Assembly: GCA_002382495.1 (NCBI GenBank)
Contig: DFXW01000043.1
Location: 64,444-96,503 of the forward strand
Length of the DNA stretch: 32,060 nt
Direction: 5' to 3'
From: Flavobacterium sp. UBA4098
GTDB taxonomy: Bacteria > Bacteroidota > Bacteroidia > Flavobacteriales > Flavobacteriaceae
Of the stretch, positions 24,751-32,060 are shown piece by piece; positions within the stretch are counted from its first letter, which is position 1; every line of letters begins with the position of its first letter. Made by a program: the position numbers and the translations under genes. The notes beneath the pieces are model-generated. The model did not search any database and was not told the origin of the DNA. It was given only the letters and a program-made list of their open reading frames with translations.

Positions 24751-25515
24751 ATGAAACTTGCACTTGTTCAATTACCATTAGTTTGGGAAGACCCAAAATC
24801 AAATCGAGTAAATATCGAGCAAAAAATCAATGCTATTGAATCAGGAACGGATTTGATTGTTCTTCCTGAAATGTTTACAACAGGTTTTACCATGCAGCCT
24901 GAACGAGTTGCCGAGACCATGAATGGTGAAACGATTCAGTGGATGCAATCTTTGGCAAAAGCTAAAAACGTAGCCATTACGGGTAGTTTAATTATAGTTG
25001 AAGAGGGAAAGTATTATAACCGATTGGTATTTGTTTTCCCAACGGGGGAAATCCAACAGTACGATAAACGCCATTTGTTCACTTTGGCAGGAGAAGATGG
25101 AGTTTTTACTTCGGGAACTTCTAAAGTAGTAATCGAATACAAAGGATGGAAAATTTGTCCCTTGATTTGTTATGATTTACGTTTCCCTGTTTTTTCAAGA
25201 AATACCGAAAACTACGACTTACTTATTTATGTAGCCAATTGGCCTAAAACAAGAATTAATGCTTGGGATACTTTACTTCAAGCCAGAGCAATTGAAAATA
25301 TGAGTTATACTATTGGCGTCAACCGTTTAGGAGTTGACGACAATAATTTAGAATATGTTGGGCACAGCCAAGTTGTAGATTATTTAGGAAATCCGGTAAT
25401 TGAACCACAAACAACCGAGGGTGTTTTTATTACCGAATTAGACAAAGATAGTTTGCGCGAGACTCGTAAAAAACTAAATTTTTTAAAAGATCAAGACCTT
25501 TTTAAGTTGTTATAA
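24751..25515 (+). CDS. Nitrilase-family amidohydrolase, probable omega-amidase
   Basis: This 254-residue cytoplasmic enzyme has the carbon-nitrogen hydrolase triad: Glu40 (LIVLPEMFTTGF), Lys106 (QQYDKRHLF) and Cys140 (CPLICYDLRFPVF). The opening MKLALVQLPLVWEDP and the short length resemble the YafV/Nit2 branch, which hydrolyses alpha-ketoglutaramate or alpha-ketosuccinamate (omega-amidase) and serves methionine salvage or repair. The substrate is inferred from family resemblance only. A TATTTTTA at 24730-24737 may be its -7 box. Its last 6 bases overlap the convergent lipoprotein gene. Confidence 0.9.
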   Translation: MKLALVQLPLVWEDPKSNRVNIEQKINAIESGTDLIVLPEMFTTGFTMQPERVAETMNGETIQWMQSLAKAKNVAITGSLIIVEEGKYYNRLVFVFPTGEIQQYDKRHLFTLAGEDGVFTSGTSKVVIEYKGWKICPLICYDLRFPVFSRNTENYDLLIYVANWPKTRINAWDTLLQARAIENMSYTIGVNRLGVDDNNLEYVGHSQVVDYLGNPVIEPQTTEGVFITELDKDSLRETRKKLNFLKDQDLFKLL

Positions 25516-27171
25516 GCCCGTTTTTTTTGCTGCTTTTTTCACTTTTGGTTCTGGAGTATATGGAATGCTTAAGTCAAATTGTTGCACTACATCCCAATTG
25601 GCACGCACATCTACTTCTTTAGAAAAGTAAATTACTTCTTCGGCGTATTGTTTGGCTAAAAAATTACCAGGATCGTAAACACTGTTTTTATTGTCATCGT
25701 AAATGGCACGCAAGGTATATTTTGCAGGCTGAATTAAGTTGAAATTCAAACTAGTATTTTTATTAGTAACAGCAGAAATTATTGCCTCTCCTTTTTCGTT
25801 TGTCAATTCAACAATTACAGGAAATCGTTTTACATTTTGCAGGTTTACTATTAAATTTCCATAATTCTCTAACGAATTGGGATTAATCTTAAAATTCAAA
25901 CTATCATTCTCTTTTTCAAAAAAATCAGTTACCGCTCCAGCTTTTAATAGGAATTGGTACTCTTCATCGGCTTCTCTTTTGAAATTTAAATGCAATAATT
26001 GTTGGAATTCATCGTATTCAGTAGTAAACGAAATAGCTTCTGATTTTTTGTTCACCAAACTCATTTTGCTTTTGTCAAATTGCATCAATGGCGTAGCACT
26101 TTCTAAAGTAAAATAATCCTTTTCTCTTAGGCTGCCCTGTTGGCCAATTTTAATACTTAAAGTATCTTTTTTTTGGTCTTTCACTTTAAAAGTAAAATTC
26201 TTTTGGTAGTTGTTTTGCGCAATTTCAATAGCTAGTGAATCGGTTTTAATGGGTTTGTACCAAATTTGTAGCGAATCTTTTTTAGGCAATTGTGTAATTA
26301 CTGTAGGGAGTATTTGGTCTTTGTTTTTCAATACGATTTTCGGCCTGTTTTCTTTTATTTTCAAATTACCTTCATAGCCCAAAAGCAATCGAATCCCTGA
26401 TGCTTGAGTTGGTTTGTAAGCTTTAAAAGGCAACTGTTCTTTGAATAATTCGAGTTCGTAAACGGTATCGTTAGGAACAGTAATAAATTTCTTGTAAAAA
26501 CCAATTTTGTCTTTTTTAGGATCAAATTTATTATTCGAATTGTAATCCTTCATCGCTACTAAAAGGTATTTGCCTGCTTTCAGATTCTCCAATTTGAACG
26601 TCTTTAAACTGTCTAGTGTATTGGTAACATAACGAGGTGTTTGTTTGTATACAATCGAGTCGTTATAGTTTTTAGTTACATCGTACAGCATTACAGAAAC
26701 AAATGATTCTACCTCTTTGAAATAAGCATCTTTAACTTTTCCGCCTATCGCTAAAGAGTCAATGGATTTTCCGGTTGAGAAAATGTATTTGAATTGATTG
26801 TACGGATTACCTTCGTTGTTGTCGGCGATACTTTGCCCAAAGTTAAAACTGTAAGTTGTATTATCTTGAAGGGTATCATTAATAGTAATAGTGATGTTTT
26901 TGCTTGGGGTACTCGGAATAATTAACGGCTCGTTCTTTAGCGGAGGCGAAATAATGAGTTGTTTTTTTAAGTCTTTTAATTTGATGAATTCGTCAAAGGT
27001 AAGTTTGATGGTTTTACCTTTGAATTCGGTATTGAAGTTTTTTGGGAAACTAGCTTTTAAAACGGGTGCGATGGTGTCTTTTGCGCCGCCAGTGATGTTG
27101 CCTCTTTTAGCACAACCTGCTAGCACAACTAGCAATAAAGCAATACAGTATTTTAAAAAAGACTTGCCCAT
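25510..27171 (-). CDS. Large lipoprotein with N-terminal Ig-like (Big_5-type) domain
   Basis: The 553-residue product starts with a lipoprotein signal, MGKSFLKYCIALLLVVLAGC, with lipidation Cys20 in a good lipobox (LAGC). An Ig-like domain of the Big_5 type follows at roughly 33-130 (DTIAPVLKASFPKNF...IKLTFDEFIKLKD...ISPP). The rest is a long beta-rich region with several repeat-like blocks (DNTTYSFNFGQSI, KAGKYLLVAMKDYNSNNKFDPKKDKIGFY, and near the end KYTLRAIYDDNKNSVYDPGNF). The frame is open to 27195, but Met at 27171 gives the proper signal peptide. Such proteins are common single-copy envelope lipoproteins in Bacteroidota with unknown function. The 3' end overlaps the amidase gene by 6 bases. 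Confidence 0.88.
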   Translation of the reverse strand: MGKSFLKYCIALLLVVLAGCAKRGNITGGAKDTIAPVLKASFPKNFNTEFKGKTIKLTFDEFIKLKDLKKQLIISPPLKNEPLIIPSTPSKNITITINDTLQDNTTYSFNFGQSIADNNEGNPYNQFKYIFSTGKSIDSLAIGGKVKDAYFKEVESFVSVMLYDVTKNYNDSIVYKQTPRYVTNTLDSLKTFKLENLKAGKYLLVAMKDYNSNNKFDPKKDKIGFYKKFITVPNDTVYELELFKEQLPFKAYKPTQASGIRLLLGYEGNLKIKENRPKIVLKNKDQILPTVITQLPKKDSLQIWYKPIKTDSLAIEIAQNNYQKNFTFKVKDQKKDTLSIKIGQQGSLREKDYFTLESATPLMQFDKSKMSLVNKKSEAISFTTEYDEFQQLLHLNFKREADEEYQFLLKAGAVTDFFEKENDSLNFKINPNSLENYGNLIVNLQNVKRFPVIVELTNEKGEAIISAVTNKNTSLNFNLIQPAKYTLRAIYDDNKNSVYDPGNFLAKQYAEEVIYFSKEVDVRANWDVVQQFDLSIPYTPEPKVKKAAKKTGL

Positions 27172-27309
27172 AACGATTCGAAATTTTAATGTCACAAAAT
27201 AACAACTATATTTAATGGAATGGAAACTTTTTATCGAAATATTATGTGCTTCCGATTCGGTAATTGGATTGTAATTCTGTATTTTTAAACTTTAATTGAA
27301 GTAATCAGG

Positions 27310-27714
27310 ATGAGAAAAATAGAACATATAGGGATAGCGGTAAAGGATTTAGAGGTTTCTAATACTCTTTTTGAAAAATTGTTTGGCGCTCCTGCCTATA
27401 AATCCGAAGTCGTCGAAAGCGAAGGAGTAACTACTTCATTTTTTTTGAACGGACCCAATAAAATCGAATTATTGGCAGCAACCAATCCCGAAAGTCCTAT
27501 CGCCAAGTTTATCGAGAAAAAAGGCGAAGGCATTCATCATATTGCCTTTGATGTAGAAGACATAGTTTCAGAAATTGCTCGACTTCAAAATGAAGGCTTT
27601 GTGGTATTGAATGAAACTCCTAAAAAAGGGGCCGATAATAAACTGGTTGCTTTCTTACATCCCAAAAGCACGAATGGTGTCTTGATTGAATTGTGTCAGG
27701 AGATACCGCAATAG
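27310..27714 (+). CDS. mce: Methylmalonyl-CoA epimerase
   Basis: The 134-residue protein of the vicinal-oxygen-chelate (glyoxalase) fold converts the R and S forms of methylmalonyl-CoA in propionate and branched-chain metabolism. Likely metal ligands by position are His6 (KIEHIGIAV), His77 (GIHHIAFDV) and Glu127 (GVLIELCQE). The phrases HHIAFDVEDI and FLHPKSTNGVLIEL are characteristic. No mutase gene is in the window. The ATG at 27310 follows CAGG, and an imperfect -7 box (TATTTTTA, 27280-27287) lies upstream. It is divergent from the lipoprotein gene and 120 bases before the tRNA. Confidence 0.93.
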   Translation: MRKIEHIGIAVKDLEVSNTLFEKLFGAPAYKSEVVESEGVTTSFFLNGPNKIELLAATNPESPIAKFIEKKGEGIHHIAFDVEDIVSEIARLQNEGFVVLNETPKKGADNKLVAFLHPKSTNGVLIELCQEIPQ

Positions 27715-27789
27715 TTTCCTCACAATCAGGAACTTTCTTCTAGTGCAAAATAGAAACAAATAGTTTTTTCAATTCTACTTTAAAAATAG

Positions 27790-27820
27790 TTGTAGCAAAT
27801 TAAAAATAGTAGTAATATTG
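27790..27820 (+). promoter_or_regulatory. Promoter of the CAU tRNA
   Basis: TTG (27790-27792), a 20-base spacer and TAATATTG (27813-27820) match the -33/-7 pattern with one mismatch in the -7 box. The tRNA begins 14 bases later. Confidence 0.5.
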
Positions 27821-27833
27821 CAGACTCTTAACC

Positions 27834-27907
27834 GGTCCTATAGCTCAGTTGGTTAGAGCACCTGACTCATAATCAGGTGGTCCCTGGTTCGAGCCCAGGT
27901 GGGACCA
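27834..27907 (+). tRNA. tRNA with CAU anticodon, probably tRNA-Ile2 (lysidine type), else elongator Met
   Basis: The 74-nucleotide cloverleaf is complete. The acceptor is GGTCCTA/TGGGACC, the D arm GCTC/GAGC, the anticodon stem CCTGA/TCAGG with loop CTCATAA (anticodon CAT at 27868-27870), and the T arm CCTGG-TTCGAGC-CCAGG. The discriminator is A and CCA is not encoded. Lack of the initiator's unpaired first base and GGG/CCC stem rules out fMet. The acceptor has C4-G69 and C5-G68, the pairs that TilS is known to need for converting the anticodon C to lysidine, and D-arm U12-A23 as in isoleucine tRNAs. This favours the AUA-reading tRNA-Ile. C29-G41 is absent, so elongator Met is not excluded. 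Confidence 0.9.
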
Positions 27908-27910
27908 CAA

Positions 27911-27946
27911 AAAAAGCCTTTCAAGCAATTGAGAGGCTTTTTATTT
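27911..27946 (+). terminator. Terminator after the tRNA
   Basis: A 14-base stem (AAAAAGCCTTTCAA with TTGAGAGGCTTTTT, one wobble) with a GCAA tetraloop is followed by a T-rich run, immediately after the tRNA. Confidence 0.92.
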
Positions 27947-28038
27947 TGAATTTGCGCTTCGTTCTTGAGACTCTAACTACTTTATTTTTTGTAATTTTTT
28001 TTTAAATTTGAAAATTATTTTCAATTTGTAAAAGATAC

Positions 28039-28812
28039 ATGACGCAAATCAAAATGATTTTCCTTTTTTGTTGTTTAAGTATTGTTGTTCATGCTCAAAC
28101 AGGAATTGGCACCGCTTCACCTGATTCGTCAGCAAAGTTAGAAGTGGCTTCCAATAGTAAAGGAATTTTAACACCTAGAATGACTAGTTCGCAAAGAACC
28201 GCAATTGTCAATCCAGCTAATGGTTTGTTGGTATATCAAACGGATGGAGTTGTAGGTTTTTATGTCAACTCAGGAACTTCAGGAACTCCAGCTTGGACTA
28301 GAGTCAACTCCGATTGGGTAAAATCAGGAAATGACATTAGTTATTCTGGCGGGAATGTGGCTATTTCAGGAAATCAAACCACAACAGGTTCTGTTACTGC
28401 TTCTTCATTTATCGGTAATGGAGGTCAATTATCTAATGTATTGACAAAAGTTACGGGCAGTTGGGTTTTGGCTTCGGGAGCTAATAATGTAAGTATCACG
28501 GTAGCTCCTGGTGGCACCTATGCTATGTGGGTGTATGGGAATATTCCAAATGGAATTGCAATGTGGAATGCCACGGTAACAACTGCCAATACTAATGTTC
28601 CAGTTGTAGGGAGTCAATATGCTTGGTATTATGCTGCTGGAAACGCTTTGGTGTTCAACTCTATTCCAGACCAAATCTATGGATCAAATAATACTATTCT
28701 TTCATCTCCACAGGGGTATAATGCTAACACAAGTCATATCTTTAGATTTGGAATTACAAACAATAGTGGGTCTAATCAAACTATATATTGGGGCTATTCC
28801 AGGTTAGATTAA
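28039..28812 (+). CDS. Secreted protein with Bacteroidota tail-fibre-like N-terminal motif
   Basis: The 257-residue product has a signal peptide (MTQIKMIFLFCCLSIVVHAQ) and then TGIGTASPDSSAKLEVASNSKGILTPRMTSSQRTAI, with NPANGLLVYQTDG and GTSGTPAWTRVN. This block recurs at the start of many secreted Bacteroidota proteins and resembles phage tail-fibre or adhesin head repeats. The remainder (SGNDISYSGGNVAISGNQTTTG.. and a C-terminal beta-rich, Asn/Gly/Ser/Tyr-rich part ending GYSRLD) is low in charge and looks like an extracellular binding domain. No cysteine occurs after the signal. Met at 28054 is an alternative start. A TAAATTTG at 28003-28010 may be a -7 box, but no -33 is apparent. It lies just after the tRNA and its terminator. 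The function is unknown. Confidence 0.82.
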   Translation: MTQIKMIFLFCCLSIVVHAQTGIGTASPDSSAKLEVASNSKGILTPRMTSSQRTAIVNPANGLLVYQTDGVVGFYVNSGTSGTPAWTRVNSDWVKSGNDISYSGGNVAISGNQTTTGSVTASSFIGNGGQLSNVLTKVTGSWVLASGANNVSITVAPGGTYAMWVYGNIPNGIAMWNATVTTANTNVPVVGSQYAWYYAAGNALVFNSIPDQIYGSNNTILSSPQGYNANTSHIFRFGITNNSGSNQTIYWGYSRLD

Positions 28813-28912
28813 TTTTTGGGAGTAGATTTATGTTATTTGGAATATTACGATTATCGATATAGGAGTAAATAAATTACTTGAATAGCAATCAAATTTAAAA
28901 GGATCGTTTAAT

Positions 28913-29587
28913 CTACAAAGTATTTATAAAATCAATCAATTCTATCAGTTTAGATTCTTGACTAAACGAAGTTTTTTTATCATTTATAAACGATTCAATG
29001 GATTCTTTATGGTTGGGGAATAATTTTAAAAGTTCAGATTTCTTCATAGGGAATTCGGTCATACCATCTGGCATTTGAATATAATACTTGCTTTTATCAA
29101 TGACGTATGAGGCAGGTTTTTCTTTTCCATAAGTCGAGTTAGGAATATATTCAGGCACAAATTTAACTTTCTCTTTTTTGTACAAGGTATATTTAGGATT
29201 GTTCATTTTGTTCAAAATCATCATATACCCACTCTTATTTTCTTTGTCATAACTATCAAAATATCGGTATGAGTTATTACCTACAGCTATAATGCAACTA
29301 TCAACTTTTTTTGCATAATATAATTTACTGTCAAGAATAAATTCCATTTCGTCTTTAAAAACGTTGTAACGAATTGGAGGAGTTTTTTCAGACAAACAAG
29401 AGAAGGAAGAAGGTAAAAAATCTTTGTTTATATATTGTGAACCTTGAATATTGCTTTTTGGCTCATCAAATGAATTGGCACTTATGAAAACTAAAAAATT
29501 TGAGTTTTGAATCGCAAAAGTATTGTTTTGACTCCACAAACTATTCGAAAAAATAAAAACCAATAAAACCAGAAATTTAGTATTCAT
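28913..29587 (-). CDS. Secreted protein of unknown function
   Basis: The 224-residue product (start moved from 29617 to Met at 29587 to give a clean signal peptide, MNTKFLVLLVFIFSNSLWSQ) is exported. The mature protein is rich in Lys, Asn, Ser and Tyr, with segments NSFDEPKSNIQGSQYINKDFLPSSF, FILDSKLYYAKKVDSCIIAVGNNSYRYFD, MTEFPMKKSELLKLFPNH and a charged C-terminus. No domain is recognised. Base composition is visibly more AT-rich than its housekeeping neighbours, which together with the adjacent tail-fibre-like gene suggests an accessory locus. It faces the 28039 gene with a 100-base gap that has no clear terminator, and no obvious promoter was seen upstream. Confidence 0.8.
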   Translation of the reverse strand: MNTKFLVLLVFIFSNSLWSQNNTFAIQNSNFLVFISANSFDEPKSNIQGSQYINKDFLPSSFSCLSEKTPPIRYNVFKDEMEFILDSKLYYAKKVDSCIIAVGNNSYRYFDSYDKENKSGYMMILNKMNNPKYTLYKKEKVKFVPEYIPNSTYGKEKPASYVIDKSKYYIQMPDGMTEFPMKKSELLKLFPNHKESIESFINDKKTSFSQESKLIELIDFINTL

Positions 29588-29735
29588 ATCAATGAAATTA
29601 AGTTTGAAATTATTCAAATTTATAAAATAATATTTGATTATTTTTTGTTGTACATATTTAATTAGAAGTGCAGTTCTACTAAAATTATTTATGTAGGTGC
29701 TTGCTTTTACATTAAATTAAAAACCTATTTTTATT

Positions 29736-30323
29736 TTATTGGGGATTATACAATCGACTTACGTACTTTCCAATCACGTCAAACTCTAAATTGATAACCG
29801 TACCAATTTGAAACGCATTGAAATTCGTATGCTCGTAGGTGTAGGGAATGATAGCTACACTAAATTGATTTGTTTTGGAATTGACTACGGTTAAGCTAAC
29901 TCCGTTTACGGTAATTGAACCTTTTTCGATGGTGATATTATTGAGAGCTGAGTCGTATTCAAAAGTATAGTGCCAACTCCCGCCTGCTTCTTCAATAGCA
30001 ACGCAAGTTCCAATTTGATCTACATGACCTTGGACAATATGGCCGTCCAACCGATCTCCCAATTTCATCGCGCGTTCTAAATTAATAGCGTCGCCTACTT
30101 TCCAGTGCGACAAATTGGTTTTGTTGATTGTTTCGGCAATTGCCGTTACGGTATAGGTGTTGTCTTTAATAGCAACTACGGTCAAGCAAACACCGTTGTG
30201 CGCTACACTTTGGTCAATTTTTAATTCGCCAGTTATACTTGATGCCACTGTAATATGGACATTGTCTTGGTCTTTTTGTATTTCTTGAACTCTTCCAACT
30301 GTTTCTATAATCCCTGTAAACAT
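29736..30323 (-). CDS. ribE: Riboflavin synthase, alpha-type
   Basis: Riboflavin synthase dismutates two molecules of 6,7-dimethyl-8-ribityllumazine to riboflavin, the last step of flavin synthesis. The 195-residue product begins with the family-typical MFTGIIETVG and consists of two repeated lumazine-binding barrels (about 1-86 and 87-185). Each has its own binding loop: HNGVCLTV in the first and VNGVSLTV in the second, with GHVDQIG linking them. The frame is open to 30356, but Met at 30323 is the conserved start. It is divergent from pdxA across a 61-base gap. A TAATTTTG at 30354-30361 on the minus strand could be its -7 box. Confidence 0.96.
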   Translation of the reverse strand: MFTGIIETVGRVQEIQKDQDNVHITVASSITGELKIDQSVAHNGVCLTVVAIKDNTYTVTAIAETINKTNLSHWKVGDAINLERAMKLGDRLDGHIVQGHVDQIGTCVAIEEAGGSWHYTFEYDSALNNITIEKGSITVNGVSLTVVNSKTNQFSVAIIPYTYEHTNFNAFQIGTVINLEFDVIGKYVSRLYNPQ

Positions 30324-30340
30324 TTCTTGTTTTATTTTAC

Positions 30341-30361
30341 TAAATTTGCAGTTCAAAATTA
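30341..30361. promoter_or_regulatory. Divergent -7 elements for pdxA and ribE
   Basis: TAAATTTG (30341-30348, plus strand) points to pdxA and TAATTTTG (30354-30361, minus strand) points to ribE. They are 5 bases apart. Both match TAnnTTTG, but neither has a convincing -33 TTG at normal spacing. Confidence 0.4.
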
Positions 30362-30384
30362 GTAATAAATAAGCTCAAGGCAGT

Positions 30385-31449
30385 ATGAAAAAAGCAGAAA
30401 ATATAATTGTTGGAATTTCGATTGGAGATTTAAACGGTATTGGAAGCGAAGTGGTGCTAAAAACATTCGAAGATGTAAGAATGTTGGAATTGTGTACGCC
30501 TGTTATTTTTGCTAATGTAAAACAACTTTCGTTCATCAAACGCAACTTGGAATCCGAAATAAATTTGCACGGAATTGATCGTTTGGACCAATTGGTTGTA
30601 GGCAAAATCAATGTGCTGAACGTTTGGAAAGAAGGATTTGATTTGAATTTGGGCACCAATGATCCAACGGTTGGCGAGTATGCTATCAAATCATTTGTAG
30701 CCGCTACCCAGGCATTGAAAGATGGACAAGTAGATGTATTGGTAACCGCTCCAATTAATAAATATAATAGTCAATCGGATACGTTTAAATTCCCAGGCCA
30801 TACGGATTATTTGGCACAAGAATTAGAAGGCGATGCGTTGATGTTCATGGTGCAAGACAATTTGCGTGTAGGCTTGTTGACCGATCATATACCGGTAAGT
30901 GAGGTAGCTTCCCATTTGACAGAAGCTTTGATTACTAGAAAAATTGAAACAATAAAACAATCGTTGATTCAGGATTTTAGCATTAACAAACCCAGAATTG
31001 CTGTATTAGGAGTCAATCCACATTGTGGAGACGGAGGAGTTATTGGTAATGAAGATGACGCTATTTTAAAACCAACTTTGAAAAAGATTTTTGAAAAAGG
31101 TACTTTGGTTTTTGGCCCTTTCCCGGCTGATGGTTTCTTTGGAAGCAATCAATACGAGAAATACGATGCGGTAATTGCTACCTATCACGACCAAGGCTTG
31201 ATTCCATTTAAGACCTTGTCTTTTGGGAATGGTGTAAATTATACGGCAGGATTGAATAAAATTAGAACTTCGCCCGATCACGGCACGGCTTATGATATAG
31301 CCGGAAAAGGAATAGCCGATTTTAATTCGTTCAAAGAAGCGGTGTATTTGGCGATTGATATTTTTCATTCGCGAAATCAATACCAAGAAATCAGTCAAAA
31401 TCCTTTGAAAATAAGACCAAAACAAGAGTTTTCAAAAAAAGGAGAATAA
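30385..31449 (+). CDS. pdxA: 4-hydroxythreonine-4-phosphate dehydrogenase
   Basis: PdxA oxidises 4-phosphohydroxy-L-threonine with NAD(P) in the DXP-independent-of-PLP-salvage branch leading to pyridoxal phosphate. The 354-residue length is slightly above the usual 330. Family features are IGDLNGIGSEV (residues 13-23), TAPINKY (121-127), FPGHTDYLA, the three metal-binding His168 (TDHIPVSE), His213 (NPHCGDGG) and His268 (TYHDQGLIPFK), and TSPDHGTAYDIAGKG. The ATG at 30385 is preceded at 6 bases by CAAGG, a weak Shine-Dalgarno-like sequence. A new promoter lies between pdxA and the next gene. Confidence 0.96.
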   Translation: MKKAENIIVGISIGDLNGIGSEVVLKTFEDVRMLELCTPVIFANVKQLSFIKRNLESEINLHGIDRLDQLVVGKINVLNVWKEGFDLNLGTNDPTVGEYAIKSFVAATQALKDGQVDVLVTAPINKYNSQSDTFKFPGHTDYLAQELEGDALMFMVQDNLRVGLLTDHIPVSEVASHLTEALITRKIETIKQSLIQDFSINKPRIAVLGVNPHCGDGGVIGNEDDAILKPTLKKIFEKGTLVFGPFPADGFFGSNQYEKYDAVIATYHDQGLIPFKTLSFGNGVNYTAGLNKIRTSPDHGTAYDIAGKGIADFNSFKEAVYLAIDIFHSRNQYQEISQNPLKIRPKQEFSKKGE

Positions 31450-31454
31450 GGCTA

Positions 31455-31482
31455 TTGGATTTATAATAATTTTATATCTTTG
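31455..31482 (+). promoter_or_regulatory. Promoter for the DUF177 gene
   Basis: TTG (31455-31457), a 17-base spacer and TATCTTTG (31475-31482) match the Bacteroidota consensus. The expected transcription start is near 31486-31490, leaving a leader of about 26-30 bases. Confidence 0.7.
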
Positions 31483-31515
31483 CGCTCCCGTAGTTGAGGG
31501 TAAAATGCTGTTGAA

Positions 31516-32058
31516 ATGAAGAAGACTAAAGAATATTTAATTCCCTTTGTAGGATTAAAACTAGGAAAACATCATTTTGAATATCAAATAGACAACACGT
31601 TCTTTGGCATCTTTGAATATGACGAATTTCAAAATTCGGATATCAAAGTAAATGTAGTTTTAGAGAAAAAGTCCAACATGCTGGAAATCAGTTTCAAGCA
31701 AGAAGGAAAAGTAAATGTACCCTGTGATGTTACAGGAGAAGATTTTGATTTGCCAATCAAAAGCAAAATGAAATTGATTGTTCGATTTGGCGAAGAATTC
31801 AATAATGATAACGAAGAGTTATTGATTTTGCCTTTCGGCGAATTTGAAGTCGATATTGCACAGTATATTTATGAAATGATTGTACTTTCAGTACCTCTAA
31901 GACGAGTTCATCCAGGAGTTAAAGACGGGACTTTAGAGTCGGAAGCTTTAAAAAAATTGAATGAATTAGCAGTCAAAGAAACCAAAAAAGAGAATAAACA
32001 AGAAGAAAATATTGACCCTCGCTGGGACAAATTAAAGCAACTATTAACGGATAAATAA
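31516..32058 (+). CDS. YceD/DUF177 family protein
   Basis: This 180-residue cytoplasmic protein has the DUF177 (YceD) pattern: a beta-rich N-terminal half (YLIPFVGLKLGKHHFEYQID), a middle with CDVTGEDFDLPI and LRVHPG-like RRVHPG, and an acidic/lysine-rich C-terminus ending DPRWDKLKQLL. The conserved DPRW motif is typical of this family. The N-terminal Met at 31516 fits. In many bacteria yceD sits directly upstream of rpmF (ribosomal protein L32), and the protein has been linked to 23S rRNA accumulation in E. coli and plants. The expected rpmF would lie just past the window edge. It is transcribed from its own promoter, apart from pdxA. Confidence 0.93.
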   Translation: MKKTKEYLIPFVGLKLGKHHFEYQIDNTFFGIFEYDEFQNSDIKVNVVLEKKSNMLEISFKQEGKVNVPCDVTGEDFDLPIKSKMKLIVRFGEEFNNDNEELLILPFGEFEVDIAQYIYEMIVLSVPLRRVHPGVKDGTLESEALKKLNELAVKETKKENKQEENIDPRWDKLKQLLTDK

Positions 32059-32060
32059 TA

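Noticed and set aside
28813..29735. Attachment-site duplication of the tRNA 3' end
   Set aside because: No second copy of the T-arm/acceptor sequence (GGTTCGAGCCCAGGTGGGAC) was found by eye in this interval, so integration at the tRNA is not supported.
31066..31425. 119-codon antisense frame inside pdxA
   Set aside because: pdxA motifs (His268, DQGLIP, TSPDHGTAYD) run through the same bases. The antisense product has no signal or recognisable domain.

Overview
This window is an AT-rich chromosomal segment from a member of the Bacteroidota, almost certainly Flavobacteriaceae and close to Flavobacterium. The signs are secreted proteins whose signal peptides end in AQ or SQ, start sites with little or no Shine-Dalgarno sequence, promoters of the form TTG-N17..22-TAnnTTTG, a mevalonate-pathway HMG-CoA synthase, a succinate dehydrogenase with a single large cytochrome b subunit, and OmpA proteins with thrombospondin type 3 repeats. 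No phage, insertion sequence, CRISPR array, toxin-antitoxin pair or defence island was seen.

Layout. 1-5,088: the 3' part of glycyl-tRNA synthetase, a terminator, a small secreted barrel-like protein, thiamine-monophosphate kinase (thiL) and the ribosomal GTPase lepA, the last three on the minus strand. 5,089-7,867: a tRNA-dihydrouridine synthase facing a minus-strand pair of rbfA and a LolC/E-type permease. 7,868-16,476: an intergenic palindromic repeat, then an AddA/RecB-like helicase-nuclease and an AddB-like nuclease, separated by two tandem outer-membrane genes that are clear paralogues. The first has only the barrel; the second has barrel, TSP3 repeats and an OmpA peptidoglycan-binding domain. 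16,473-20,082: minus-strand alpha/beta hydrolase, Xaa-Pro aminopeptidase and HMG-CoA synthase. 20,083-24,111: a 352-base regulatory gap, the sdhCAB operon and its terminator. 24,120-27,714: a secreted unknown, a nitrilase-family amidase, a large Ig-like lipoprotein and methylmalonyl-CoA epimerase. 27,834-29,587: a CAU tRNA with terminator, followed by two secreted proteins of unknown function, the most accessory-looking stretch. 29,736-32,058: riboflavin synthase, pdxA and a YceD/DUF177 gene.

How the genes fit together. Most are housekeeping: translation (glyS, lepA, dus, rbfA, tRNA), cofactors (thiL, ribE, pdxA), respiration (sdhCAB), isoprenoid precursors (HMG-CoA synthase) and double-strand-break repair (the AddAB-like pair). 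I found no convincing new multi-gene system. The observations most worth a second look are the palindromic intergenic element at 7,927-8,010, several genes whose promoter -7 element almost touches the start codon, the AddB-like protein that cannot hold the usual iron-sulfur cluster, the barrel-only OmpA paralogue, and the secreted genes beside the tRNA. Domain and family names come from motif recognition by eye; no search was run.
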